NCBI GenBank assembly: GCA_016715895.1
Contig: JADJXH010000003.1
Span: forward strand, 620,001-684,000
Source: Flavobacteriales bacterium
Lineage (GTDB): Bacteria; Bacteroidota; Bacteroidia; Flavobacteriales_F; PHOS-HE28
Direction: 5' to 3'
DNA length: 64,000 nucleotides
The notes beneath the pieces are model-generated. The model searched no databases and was not told where the DNA came from. It was given only the letters and a program-made list of their open reading frames with translations. How positions within the stretch are numbered: the stretch's first letter is position 1; every line of letters begins with the position of its first letter. The translations under genes and the position numbers were made by a program. Positions 17,869 through 25,532 of the stretch are shown here, piece after piece.

Positions 17869-18770
17869 CCAAGAAACGCGGCCTGGGGCGCGGCCTGAGC
17901 GCCCTTCTGGAGGACAGCGGCGCGGACCTCACCGAGCGGCCCACGGGCGGCGACATCGGTGTGGCGGCGGGTGCACCGGTGCGCACCACGGGCCATGTGG
18001 CCACGATCCCTGTGGCGCACATCGAGCCCAACCCCTTCCAACCCCGCACGCACTTCAGCCCCGAGGCGCTCACCGAGCTCAGCCTCAGCATCCGCCAGCT
18101 GGGCGTCATCCAGCCGGTGACCGTGCGCAAGGTGGGCTACGACAAATACCAGCTCATCAGCGGCGAACGCCGCTTCCGCGCCAGCCAGGCCGCCGGCCTC
18201 ACGGAGATCCCCGCCTACATCCGCATCGCCAACGACGAGGCCATGCTGGAGATGGCCTTGGTGGAGAACATCCAGCGCGAGGACCTGGACGCCATCGAGG
18301 TGGCCATCAGCTTCGAGCGGCTCATCGACGAGGTGAAGCTCACCCAGGAGCAGCTCAGCGAAAAGGTGGGCAAGGACCGCACGACGGTGACCAACTACCT
18401 GCGGCTGCTGAAGCTGCCGCCCGAGGTGCAGCTGGGCATCCGCCAGCGGCAGATCGGCATGGGCCACGCCCGCGCCCTGCTGGCCCTCAGCGACCCGGAC
18501 CAGCAGGTGGACCTGTACCGCCGCATCGTGGAGAGCCAGTTGAGCGTGCGCGAGGTGGAGGACCTGGCCCGCACCGCCAAGCGGGGGCCCGTGCCCAGCG
18601 GCGCCTCCAAGTTGAGCGGTGCCCTGCACAAGCAGACCGCGAAGCAGCTGAGCCAGCGGTTCGGCACCAAGGTTGCCGTGAAGCAGAACGCCCAGGGCAA
18701 GGGCCGCATCGAGATCGTCTTCCGCAACGGCGACGAACTGGCGGCCCTGCTGGCCAAGCTGGGCAGTTGA
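17865..18770 (+). CDS. parB: Chromosome partitioning protein ParB
   Basis: CTP-dependent DNA clamp that loads at parS sites. 301 residues. The N-terminal domain has the IEPNPFQPR motif and the catalytic ISGERRFRASQAAG motif. A helix-turn-helix follows (TQEQLSEKVGKDRTTVTNYLRLLKLP), then a C-terminal dimerisation domain. Translationally coupled to parA. I found no convincing parS site in the window. Confidence 0.95.
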   Translation: MTKKRGLGRGLSALLEDSGADLTERPTGGDIGVAAGAPVRTTGHVATIPVAHIEPNPFQPRTHFSPEALTELSLSIRQLGVIQPVTVRKVGYDKYQLISGERRFRASQAAGLTEIPAYIRIANDEAMLEMALVENIQREDLDAIEVAISFERLIDEVKLTQEQLSEKVGKDRTTVTNYLRLLKLPPEVQLGIRQRQIGMGHARALLALSDPDQQVDLYRRIVESQLSVREVEDLARTAKRGPVPSGASKLSGALHKQTAKQLSQRFGTKVAVKQNAQGKGRIEIVFRNGDELAALLAKLGS

Positions 18771-18778
18771 GCCCCGCC

Positions 18779-19324
18779 ATGCGCCGCTGCCTGCTGCTGC
18801 TGCTCCTGCTCCCCCTCGCTGCGGCGCTGCACGCGCAGCGCAATGACGCACCATCCAACAGCGTGCCCTCCTGGCGCCTGCGCCACAAGCCCGGCCGTGC
18901 GGCCCTCTACAGCGCGCTGCTGCCCGGGGCCGGTCAGGTGTACAACCGCAAGTACTGGAAGGTGCCCATCGTGGCCGCGGGGCTTGGCGTGTCGACCTAC
19001 TTCATCGTCAACAACACCCGCGAGTATGACCGCTACAAGGAGGCCTACATCGCCCTGGTGGACGGGGACCCGGGCACGGTGGACGAGTTCAACGGGGAGT
19101 TCTCCGCCGGGGCCGTACGCGACGTGGCCGACACGTACCGCCGCTGGATGGACCTGAGCTACGTGGGCCTCACCCTGGTGTACGTGCTCACCATCGTGGA
19201 CGCCACGGTGGACGCGCACTTCGTGCGGTTCGACGTGGGCGACGACCTGAGCCTGCAGCTGCGGCCCGGGCTCGACCTGGCGGCCCAGCGGGCCGTGGGG
19301 CTGACGGTGAGCGTGGGGTGGTGA
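18779..19324 (+). CDS. DUF5683 membrane protein
   Basis: 181 residues: a signal peptide (cleavage near ALHAQ), then LYSALLPGAGQVYNRKYWKVP, the hallmark of DUF5683 proteins that typically follow parAB in Bacteroidota, and two or three membrane helices (about 60-80, 123-145). It begins 8 bases after parB and is probably co-transcribed. Function unknown. Confidence 0.85.
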   Translation: MRRCLLLLLLLPLAAALHAQRNDAPSNSVPSWRLRHKPGRAALYSALLPGAGQVYNRKYWKVPIVAAGLGVSTYFIVNNTREYDRYKEAYIALVDGDPGTVDEFNGEFSAGAVRDVADTYRRWMDLSYVGLTLVYVLTIVDATVDAHFVRFDVGDDLSLQLRPGLDLAAQRAVGLTVSVGW

Positions 19325-19328
19325 AGCG

Positions 19329-20918
19329 CTACCGGTCCACGACCACCAATGGGGAGTGCATCAGCACGCTCCCCTGAGCGTTGACCGCGGCCACGGTGTA
19401 GAGCCCAGGAGCCTGCGCGCCAAGGTCCAAATGCCGCATCCCGGGTGCGCCCCAGGCCACCACACGCCCCAAGGCATCGATCAGGCGCAGGCTGCTGCTG
19501 CCATCGAAGCCGGCGCAAGCGATCCGGACCCGGTCCGTGGCCGGGTTGGGCCAGACCAGGAACGCGTTGGTGGCGGACCCGGGCCCGCTCAGGCCGGTGT
19601 TCTGGGCGTACTTCAGCAACAGGATCTCCGATAAGACCACCGTATCGCGCATGACACCATGCACCAGGATGTCACCGACGGGATCGAGCACCACATCGTT
19701 CGCACCGTTCATCCAGGTGTTCGGCACTGCGTAAAGGTCGGACCAAAGCGGCTGCCCGGCGGCATCGAGGCGCTGGGTGAAGACCGCGGACCGCCCCCCT
19801 TGCAACGGATCCGCGCGGGTGCCGACAAGCACACAGGATCCACCTGCCTCACTCACGATGCCGCTGCCCAGCACGTGGAGCGGGCCATCGTCCAGGATGT
19901 ACGACCAGGTGGGCAAACCCGTGGGATCGAAGGAAAAGGCGCCCAGGTCCCTGGAGCCGTCCGGCGCGGTACCCGTGCCGATGCAATACACCGAACCATC
20001 CGGACCGATGGAAAGATCCATAGAAACATCCACGCCACCGATGGACACTTGTTGGTTCCACATCAAGGTTCCAGTCGTGTCGTACACGAGCACCGCCAAA
20101 TCCGTTTCTCCGATCAGCTGTGCGGCCTTCATGCCCAGGACCACAATGCGACCGTCCTCTGTCGGTAGAATATCCGTTCCATACGCAACAATGCTGGGGA
20201 AGGCCCTGGCTTCCCATCGTACGGATCCGTCCGTATCCAAGGCAAGGGTGACCCAACTGCCGGCAAGCGTGTCGAAACTGTAGCCCGTGACGTAAGGCCT
20301 TCCTGAGCTGTCGACACATAGTCCTCCCATGAACTCGTTCGAAAGGAATGCACTCCACGGGACCCTGATCTCCCAAATGGGAACCCCAGCGTCCGTAAGG
20401 CCATGGACCAGGAATTCCCTACCCAGGCTATCTCCCATGCATGTGGTGGCGACGAACACGTAACCCTCCCCTTCATCGATGAAGAGAGGCAGGTCTTGCA
20501 ACCCGGTGTGCGGGATATCTGAGGTCCAGAGGACGGCGCCGTTGGGCTCGTACTTCCGCACCCGGATCGAACCCGGCCCCATTGCGCAGGCATAGACCCG
20601 GTTATTCTCATCGATCACCAGATCGGCATGGGGCATGCCAAGGTGATCCAGAAGTGTATCGGACCAAACCTCTTGGCCCTGCGGGTCCACCGAAGTGATC
20701 AACACGCTCCATCCACTTGGGGATGCGCCGAGGACAAGTACATCGAGGAACACGGAACACCCCTGACCATCGACCTCCACCGTCCGCGGAATGGAACCAT
20801 TGAATGGTGCAACCTCTTTGTGGTACACCCAGATCGGATCCGTCATTTGGGCCATGGCCTCAGGCGTCGGAAGGAGCGCGGGTAGAGCGAAGAGAACCAA
20901 CAGCGCTTCGCATCTCAT
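19329..20918 (-). CDS. T9SS-sorted secreted beta-propeller-like protein
   Basis: 529 residues. A signal peptide (about 1-23) is followed by roughly seven repeats of the type seen in SBBP/delta-60-like propellers: strands ending in a D-x-G-x-x-W motif, for example DPQGQEVWSD, EPNGAVLWTS, DTDGSVRWEA, DTTGTLMWNQ, DPTGLPTWSY, DAAGQPLWSD. The C-terminus (about 450-529) is a type A T9SS sorting domain opening with FLVWPNPATDRVRI. It is therefore expected to be exported across the outer membrane and anchored to the surface. Its A+T content is slightly higher than its neighbours. Convergent with the DUF5683 gene. Confidence 0.85.
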   Translation of the reverse strand: MRCEALLVLFALPALLPTPEAMAQMTDPIWVYHKEVAPFNGSIPRTVEVDGQGCSVFLDVLVLGASPSGWSVLITSVDPQGQEVWSDTLLDHLGMPHADLVIDENNRVYACAMGPGSIRVRKYEPNGAVLWTSDIPHTGLQDLPLFIDEGEGYVFVATTCMGDSLGREFLVHGLTDAGVPIWEIRVPWSAFLSNEFMGGLCVDSSGRPYVTGYSFDTLAGSWVTLALDTDGSVRWEARAFPSIVAYGTDILPTEDGRIVVLGMKAAQLIGETDLAVLVYDTTGTLMWNQQVSIGGVDVSMDLSIGPDGSVYCIGTGTAPDGSRDLGAFSFDPTGLPTWSYILDDGPLHVLGSGIVSEAGGSCVLVGTRADPLQGGRSAVFTQRLDAAGQPLWSDLYAVPNTWMNGANDVVLDPVGDILVHGVMRDTVVLSEILLLKYAQNTGLSGPGSATNAFLVWPNPATDRVRIACAGFDGSSSLRLIDALGRVVAWGAPGMRHLDLGAQAPGLYTVAAVNAQGSVLMHSPLVVVDR

Positions 20919-21023
20919 GGGTCTGCAATTGGTGCGATAACGGTTCAGTGGAGCGATCCGTGCATCGTGTCCGGGATACCGGTGAAGATAGCCGGATGCC
21001 GTATCGATCCCGACCTTCACCGC

Positions 21024-21779
21024 ATGAAGATCGCACTCTACGGCACCGGCCGCATGGGCCGCGCCATCGAAGAGGCCGCCCTGCGCCGCGGCCACGGCAT
21101 CGCCCTGAAGGTGGGCTCGGCCAACGCGGGCACCCCGCCCACCGCCTGCGATGTGGCCATCGAATTCAGCCGGCCGGCGCACGCCGTGGACAACATCCGG
21201 CTGTGCGTGGAGGCCGGTGTGCCGGTGGTGGTGGGCACCACGGGCTGGTACGACCGCCTGTCGGAGGTGCGGGAACTGGTGGCCACCAAAGGCGGCGCAG
21301 TGCTGTGGGCGAGCAACTTCAGCATCGGGGTCAACCTCTTCTTCCGCATCAACCGCCTGCTGGCCGGGCTGATGGACGGCCGCGACGACTACCGGGTGCG
21401 GCTGGACGAGGTGCACCACGTGCACAAGCTGGACGCGCCGAGCGGCACGGCCATCACCCTGGCCCGCGACATCGACCTGCAGCACGCCGGCTACACGGGC
21501 TGGTCCCTCGCCCCTGCGCCTGCCTCTGCCCCTGCTCCTGCTCCTGCTGCTTCTCCTGACCCTGCCACCGTCCCCATCCACAGCGAACGCACCGGCGAGG
21601 TGCCCGGCAAGCACAGCGTGCAATGGACCAGCGCGGACGACCGGATCATCATCACGCATGAGGCCTTTGGACGCGGCGGCTTCGCAAGTGGTGCGGTGCT
21701 CGCTGCGGAATGGCTGGCGGACCCGGTCCAGGCCCGGCGGGGCCTGTTCACCATGGACGACGTCCTGGGCCGGCCCTGA
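21024..21779 (+). CDS. dapB: 4-hydroxy-tetrahydrodipicolinate reductase
   Basis: NAD(P)H-dependent step of the lysine/diaminopimelate pathway. 251 residues. It has a dinucleotide-binding GTGRMGRA, the loop VVGTTGW, the catalytic HHVHKLDAPSGTA (His and Lys) and C-terminal HEAFGRGGFA. Odd feature: about residues 160-180 are an Ala/Pro/Ser tract (APAPASAPAPAP) inserted before the VPIHSERTGEVPGKH strand, encoded by a CCTGC microsatellite. Relatives lack this tract. The ATG at 21024 gives the standard MKIALYGTGRMG start. Confidence 0.92.
   Translation: MKIALYGTGRMGRAIEEAALRRGHGIALKVGSANAGTPPTACDVAIEFSRPAHAVDNIRLCVEAGVPVVVGTTGWYDRLSEVRELVATKGGAVLWASNFSIGVNLFFRINRLLAGLMDGRDDYRVRLDEVHHVHKLDAPSGTAITLARDIDLQHAGYTGWSLAPAPASAPAPAPAASPDPATVPIHSERTGEVPGKHSVQWTSADDRIIITHEAFGRGGFASGAVLAAEWLADPVQARRGLFTMDDVLGRP
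21511..21567 (+). repeat. CCTGC-type pyrimidine microsatellite inside dapB
   Basis: A run of CCTGC/CCTGCT units, almost wholly pyrimidine plus G, encoding the Ala-Pro tract. Such repeats change length by slippage, and any change that is not a multiple of three would break dapB. Confidence 0.7.
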
Positions 21780-21860
21780 GCCTCCGTCCGTCCCCTTCCC
21801 CACCCCGCTCATCCGCCGCTGCATGGCCGCTGGCCGTTCGTTGCGCACCTTCGCAGCCTG

Positions 21861-23420
21861 ATGATCCCCTACCTCGTCCTCCTCGCCTACTTCGCCGTCC
21901 TGTTCGGCTGCCTGTGGAAGTACTTCCTGAAAGCCGGCCGCAAGGCTTGGGAAGGCTTCGTACCCGGCTACAACATCCTCATCTGGCTGAAGCTGAGCGG
22001 CAAGCCCTGGTGGTGGATCTTCCTCTTCCTGGTACCTGGGGTGAACCTGCTGATGTTCATGATCCTGAACGTGAACCTGAGCATCACGCTGGGCGAGCGC
22101 AACTTCAAGGACCATGTGGTGATGACCCTGCTGCCGTGGGTGAAGATCCCGCAACTGGCCTTCTCGCCCAAGCACGCCTACGTGGGCCCCATCCCGGTGG
22201 CGCAGCGCAAACGCGGGCTGCTGGGCCAGTGGGGCGATGCCATCCTGTTCGCCGTCATCGTGGCCACGGTCTTCCGCACCTTCACCTTTGAGGCCTTCAC
22301 CATTCCCACGCCCAGCATGGAGAAGAGCCTGCTGGTGGGCGACTACCTGTTCGTGAGCAAGCTGAGCTACGGCCCGCGCATGCCGATGACCCCGCTCACC
22401 TTCCCCTTCACGCACCACACCATGCCGCTCACGGCCAGCACACCCAGCTTCGTCACCTGGTTCAGCCAGCCCTACCGCCGGCTGCCCGGCTTCGGCAGGC
22501 CCGAACGGGGTGATGCGGTGGTGTTCAACTTCCCGGAGGGCGACACGGTGGTGGCGAACTTCCAGAACCAGAGCTACTACCAGCTGGTGCGCGACCACGG
22601 CCGCGAGAAGATCCACGACCCCAACTACCGCATGCTGAACATGGTGGACGGCCAGGTGCGGCAGATGCCCACCGGTGGCATCCTGGTGCGGCCGCTGGAC
22701 AAGAAGGAGAACTACATCAAGCGCTGCGTGGCCGTGGCCGGGGACACCGTGGAGGTGCGCGGCGGCCTGGTATACATCGATGGCGTGAAGCAGCACGTGC
22801 CGGAGATGGCGCAGTACGCCTACGAGTTCGTGCTGAAGGACCGCTTCAACGAGCGCATGCTGAAGGAGCAGTACGACATCAGCCCGGACGACCTGTCGCC
22901 CGGCGAGAACGGCGGGGTGAGCATCCCGCTCACCGAGGCCAACGCGGCCAAGCTGGGCGGCTTCAGCAACGTGGCCAGCATGACCCGGCAGGACCATCCG
23001 AAGGGCTACAGCTCGCCCTACCACAAGCTGCCCTACTTCCCCAACCACCCGGCGTACGACTGGACGGAGGACAACTTCGGCCCGCTGTGGATCCCGAAGG
23101 CCGGGGCCACCATCGCGCTCACCACCGCGAACCTGCCGTTGTACGAGCGGGCCATCCGCGTGTACGAGCACAACGACCTGCGCGTGGAGGGCGACCGGAT
23201 CCTGATCAACGGTGCACCGGCCACCAGCTACACCTTTCAGCAGGACTACTACTGGCTGATGGGCGACAACCGCCACCGCTCGCAGGACGCGCGGTTCTGG
23301 GGCTTCGTGCCGCATGACCACGTGGTGGGCAAGGCGGTGCTGGTGTGGTTCACCAAGGACCCGTACACCGGCATCCGGTGGAAGCGCCTCTTCACGGTGG
23401 TGCGCAACGGGCTGGAGTGA
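21861..23420 (+). CDS. lepB: Signal peptidase I, long Bacteroidota form
   Basis: Inner-membrane serine protease that removes signal peptides after Sec export. 519 residues. The N-terminal 110 residues form a DUF5684-like membrane domain (helices about 3-20 and 52-72), followed by a further helix (about 125-143). The catalytic Ser is S152 in PTPSMEKSLL and the Lys is K287 in ENYIKRCVAVAGD. GDNRHRSQDARFWGFVP is the C-terminal box. The long insert between K287 and the last box is usual for this phylum. First gene of a run with a second signal peptidase 28 bases downstream. Confidence 0.93.
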   Translation: MIPYLVLLAYFAVLFGCLWKYFLKAGRKAWEGFVPGYNILIWLKLSGKPWWWIFLFLVPGVNLLMFMILNVNLSITLGERNFKDHVVMTLLPWVKIPQLAFSPKHAYVGPIPVAQRKRGLLGQWGDAILFAVIVATVFRTFTFEAFTIPTPSMEKSLLVGDYLFVSKLSYGPRMPMTPLTFPFTHHTMPLTASTPSFVTWFSQPYRRLPGFGRPERGDAVVFNFPEGDTVVANFQNQSYYQLVRDHGREKIHDPNYRMLNMVDGQVRQMPTGGILVRPLDKKENYIKRCVAVAGDTVEVRGGLVYIDGVKQHVPEMAQYAYEFVLKDRFNERMLKEQYDISPDDLSPGENGGVSIPLTEANAAKLGGFSNVASMTRQDHPKGYSSPYHKLPYFPNHPAYDWTEDNFGPLWIPKAGATIALTTANLPLYERAIRVYEHNDLRVEGDRILINGAPATSYTFQQDYYWLMGDNRHRSQDARFWGFVPHDHVVGKAVLVWFTKDPYTGIRWKRLFTVVRNGLE

Positions 23421-23448
23421 GCCGCGACCGATCGCCGAGCTTTGGGCG

Positions 23449-24393
23449 ATGCGCGCACTGTGGAACCGCTGGACGGGCCTGAGCCCCTGGACGCGGGCCT
23501 TCGTGCAGGCCCTGCTGCTGCTGGCCGTGGTGCATGTGTTCGTGCTGCGCTGGGTGATCGTGCAGAGCACGAGCATGTTCGCCACCCTGCTTCCCGGCGA
23601 TGTGCTCGTGGTGCAACGCTGGCCGGTGTGGACCGGCGTGGACCGCGGGGATGTGCTGGTGTTCCGCGACCCCACCCAGGACGATCGACCGGTTCGCCGG
23701 CGGCAGCTGCTGGTGAAGCGCGTGGTGGGCCTGCCCGGCGACACCGTGGAGATCCGTGCCGGCTTGGTGCTGGTGAACGGCCGGCCGCTGCCGCCCTGGC
23801 CCGGTGAGACCCGCCGCTATCTGGTGCGCATCGCACCGGAGACCTCGCTGGACAGCATCGCGGCGGCCATCGGCCTGCCCCGCACCTTCATCGCCGCCGG
23901 CGAGCGGCACCTCGAGCTTCCGCTGAATCCGGCCCTTGCGGCGCGGCTGGAGCGCGTGCGCGGCGTCCGTGACGTCGGGCCGATGGGCCTCAGCCAGCGC
24001 CCCGCACGCCACCTCTTCCCCTTCAGCCCCTTCCACCCGTGGAGCAGCGATGCCTACGGGCCCTTGCGCGTGCCCGCCGCCGGTGACAGCGTGCCCTTGG
24101 AGCCTGCCCAGCTGCCGCTCTATGACCGCATCCTCACCCGGCATGAAGGGCACGTGCTGGAGGTGGGCCGGGACGGACTCCTGCTCGATGGCACCCCGGC
24201 GGCGAAAGCGGTGATCGCCCGCGACCACTACTTCGTGCTGGGCGACAGCCGGCACAACAGCGCCGATTCGCGGCACTGGGGCTTCGTACCGGCCGACCAC
24301 CTGGTGGGCCGGGCGGTACGCGTGCTGCTGTCGTGGGATGCGCAGCCGCGCCGGCTGCGCGGGGACCGGTGGTGGAGGACCCTGGGCCGGTAG
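23449..24393 (+). CDS. Second signal peptidase I
   Basis: 314 residues with one N-terminal membrane helix (about 17-38), catalytic Ser42 in QSTSMFATLLPGD, Lys90 in LLVKRVVGLPGD and the closing box GDSRHNSADSRHWGFVP. It lacks the extra N-terminal membrane domain of the upstream paralogue and is only modestly similar to it. All active-site residues are present, so it should be functional. Adjacent signal peptidases suggest specialisation for different substrates, an inference. An earlier in-frame start would overlap the first peptidase. Confidence 0.92.
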   Translation: MRALWNRWTGLSPWTRAFVQALLLLAVVHVFVLRWVIVQSTSMFATLLPGDVLVVQRWPVWTGVDRGDVLVFRDPTQDDRPVRRRQLLVKRVVGLPGDTVEIRAGLVLVNGRPLPPWPGETRRYLVRIAPETSLDSIAAAIGLPRTFIAAGERHLELPLNPALAARLERVRGVRDVGPMGLSQRPARHLFPFSPFHPWSSDAYGPLRVPAAGDSVPLEPAQLPLYDRILTRHEGHVLEVGRDGLLLDGTPAAKAVIARDHYFVLGDSRHNSADSRHWGFVPADHLVGRAVRVLLSWDAQPRRLRGDRWWRTLGR

Positions 24394-24414
24394 GGCCAGG
24401 CCTGCCCGGCGAGG

Positions 24415-24422
24415 TACCTTCG
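24415..24422 (+). promoter_or_regulatory. -7 element (TACCTTCG), leaderless position
   Basis: TACCTTCG ends 4 bases before the ATG of the lipoprotein at 24427, the same geometry as at cutC and the endonuclease gene. Confidence 0.5.
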
Positions 24423-24426
24423 CGCC

Positions 24427-24903
24427 ATGCGTTCCCTCGCCCTGCCGCTGCTGCTGCTGCTGGCGGGCTGCACCGGACCCGAGGACCTGTGCACCCGCCA
24501 CTACGAGCCCTTCCCCGACCTGATCGGCGGACGGGCGCGCACCGACGCCAACGCCGCGCTGCTCGACGCCATGGCGCGCTACAACGCGGGTGACCATGCG
24601 GCGGCCATTCCCGTGCTGGAGGCCGAACTGCGGGACACCCCCAACGAGGAGCAGATCCGCATGCTGCTGGCCAGCGCGCTGCTGGGCGCGGGAAAGCCCT
24701 ACGACGCGGAGCTGCAACTGGACTTCATCGAGACCTCGGCGCGCAACGACTACGATGAGGCGGCGGCGTGGTACACGGTGCTGTGCTGGCTCTGCAGCGG
24801 GCAGCACGACCGGGCATTGGAGGGCGCGCGTGCCATCGCCGCCCGACCCCGCCACAGCTACAAGCGGCAGGCGGATGCGCTGGTGAAGGACCTGATGCGA
24901 TGA
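24427..24903 (+). CDS. Small lipoprotein with TPR-like helices
   Basis: 158 residues. The lipoprotein signal has lipobox LAGC (Cys16). The mature part contains two helical hairpins of TPR type (AMARYNAGDHAAAIPVLEAELR; LASALLGAGKPYDAELQLDFIE). No enzyme motif. Its stop overlaps the start of the Nudix gene (ATGA). Function unknown. Confidence 0.75.
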   Translation: MRSLALPLLLLLAGCTGPEDLCTRHYEPFPDLIGGRARTDANAALLDAMARYNAGDHAAAIPVLEAELRDTPNEEQIRMLLASALLGAGKPYDAELQLDFIETSARNDYDEAAAWYTVLCWLCSGQHDRALEGARAIAARPRHSYKRQADALVKDLMR

Positions 24904-25532
24904 CGCTGGAGGTGGTGCACGAGCGCCTGGCCGCGGCCCTTCATGGACCGCTTCCGGGGCATGCGACCTTCCTGTCGCGCAGCGGATACTCCCGCGCGGA
25001 CCTGGACCATGCGCAACGTGCGGACGCCGCACCACGGGAGAGCGCCGTGCTGGCCCTGCTCTATCCCGCCTTGGGTGCGCCGCATCTGCTGCTGATGCGC
25101 AGGCCCGAATATGCCGGGGTGCACAGCGGGCAGGTGAGCTTCCCGGGCGGACGCCGCGAAGCGGAGGACATCGATCTGCAGGCCACGGCGCTGCGCGAGT
25201 TCCATGAGGAGACCGGGGCCACGCCACGGGAACTGCGGGTCCTGGGTACACTGTCGCAGGTGTACATCCCGCCGAGCCGGTCGCTGGTGACGCCCTTCGT
25301 CGGCCTGGCCGAGGAGTTGGGGCCCACCCGCCCCGATCCGCGCGAAGTGCAGGCGCTGCTGGAGGTACCGTTGGCCGAACTGCTGCGGCCTGACGTGATC
25401 CGGGAACGGCGCCAGCACATCCAGGTGCTCGGCCGCGAGGCCATCGTGCCCTACTTCGACCTGGGCGGCCAGGTGGTGTGGGGGGCCACGGCGATGATGC
25501 TGGCCGAACTACGCGAGCTGCTCCACGGCTGA
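24900..25532 (+). CDS. Nudix hydrolase, CoA pyrophosphatase-like
   Basis: Hydrolyses a nucleoside-diphosphate-linked compound, probably CoA or its derivatives. 210 residues. The Nudix box is complete: GGRREAEDIDLQATALREFHEETGA contains the REFHEET core. The preceding LLMRRPEYAGVHSGQVSFPG matches the extended signature of the CoA-specific (NudL/YeaB) subgroup. The 3' end overlaps the convergent adenylate cyclase gene by 24 bases. Confidence 0.88.
   Translation: MTLEVVHERLAAALHGPLPGHATFLSRSGYSRADLDHAQRADAAPRESAVLALLYPALGAPHLLLMRRPEYAGVHSGQVSFPGGRREAEDIDLQATALREFHEETGATPRELRVLGTLSQVYIPPSRSLVTPFVGLAEELGPTRPDPREVQALLEVPLAELLRPDVIRERRQHIQVLGREAIVPYFDLGGQVVWGATAMMLAELRELLHG

Noticed and set aside
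19329..23744. Minus-strand frame of 1471 codons
   Set aside because: Only the part from 20918 down is a real gene. Upstream it lies antisense to dapB and signal peptidase and has no signal or domain.
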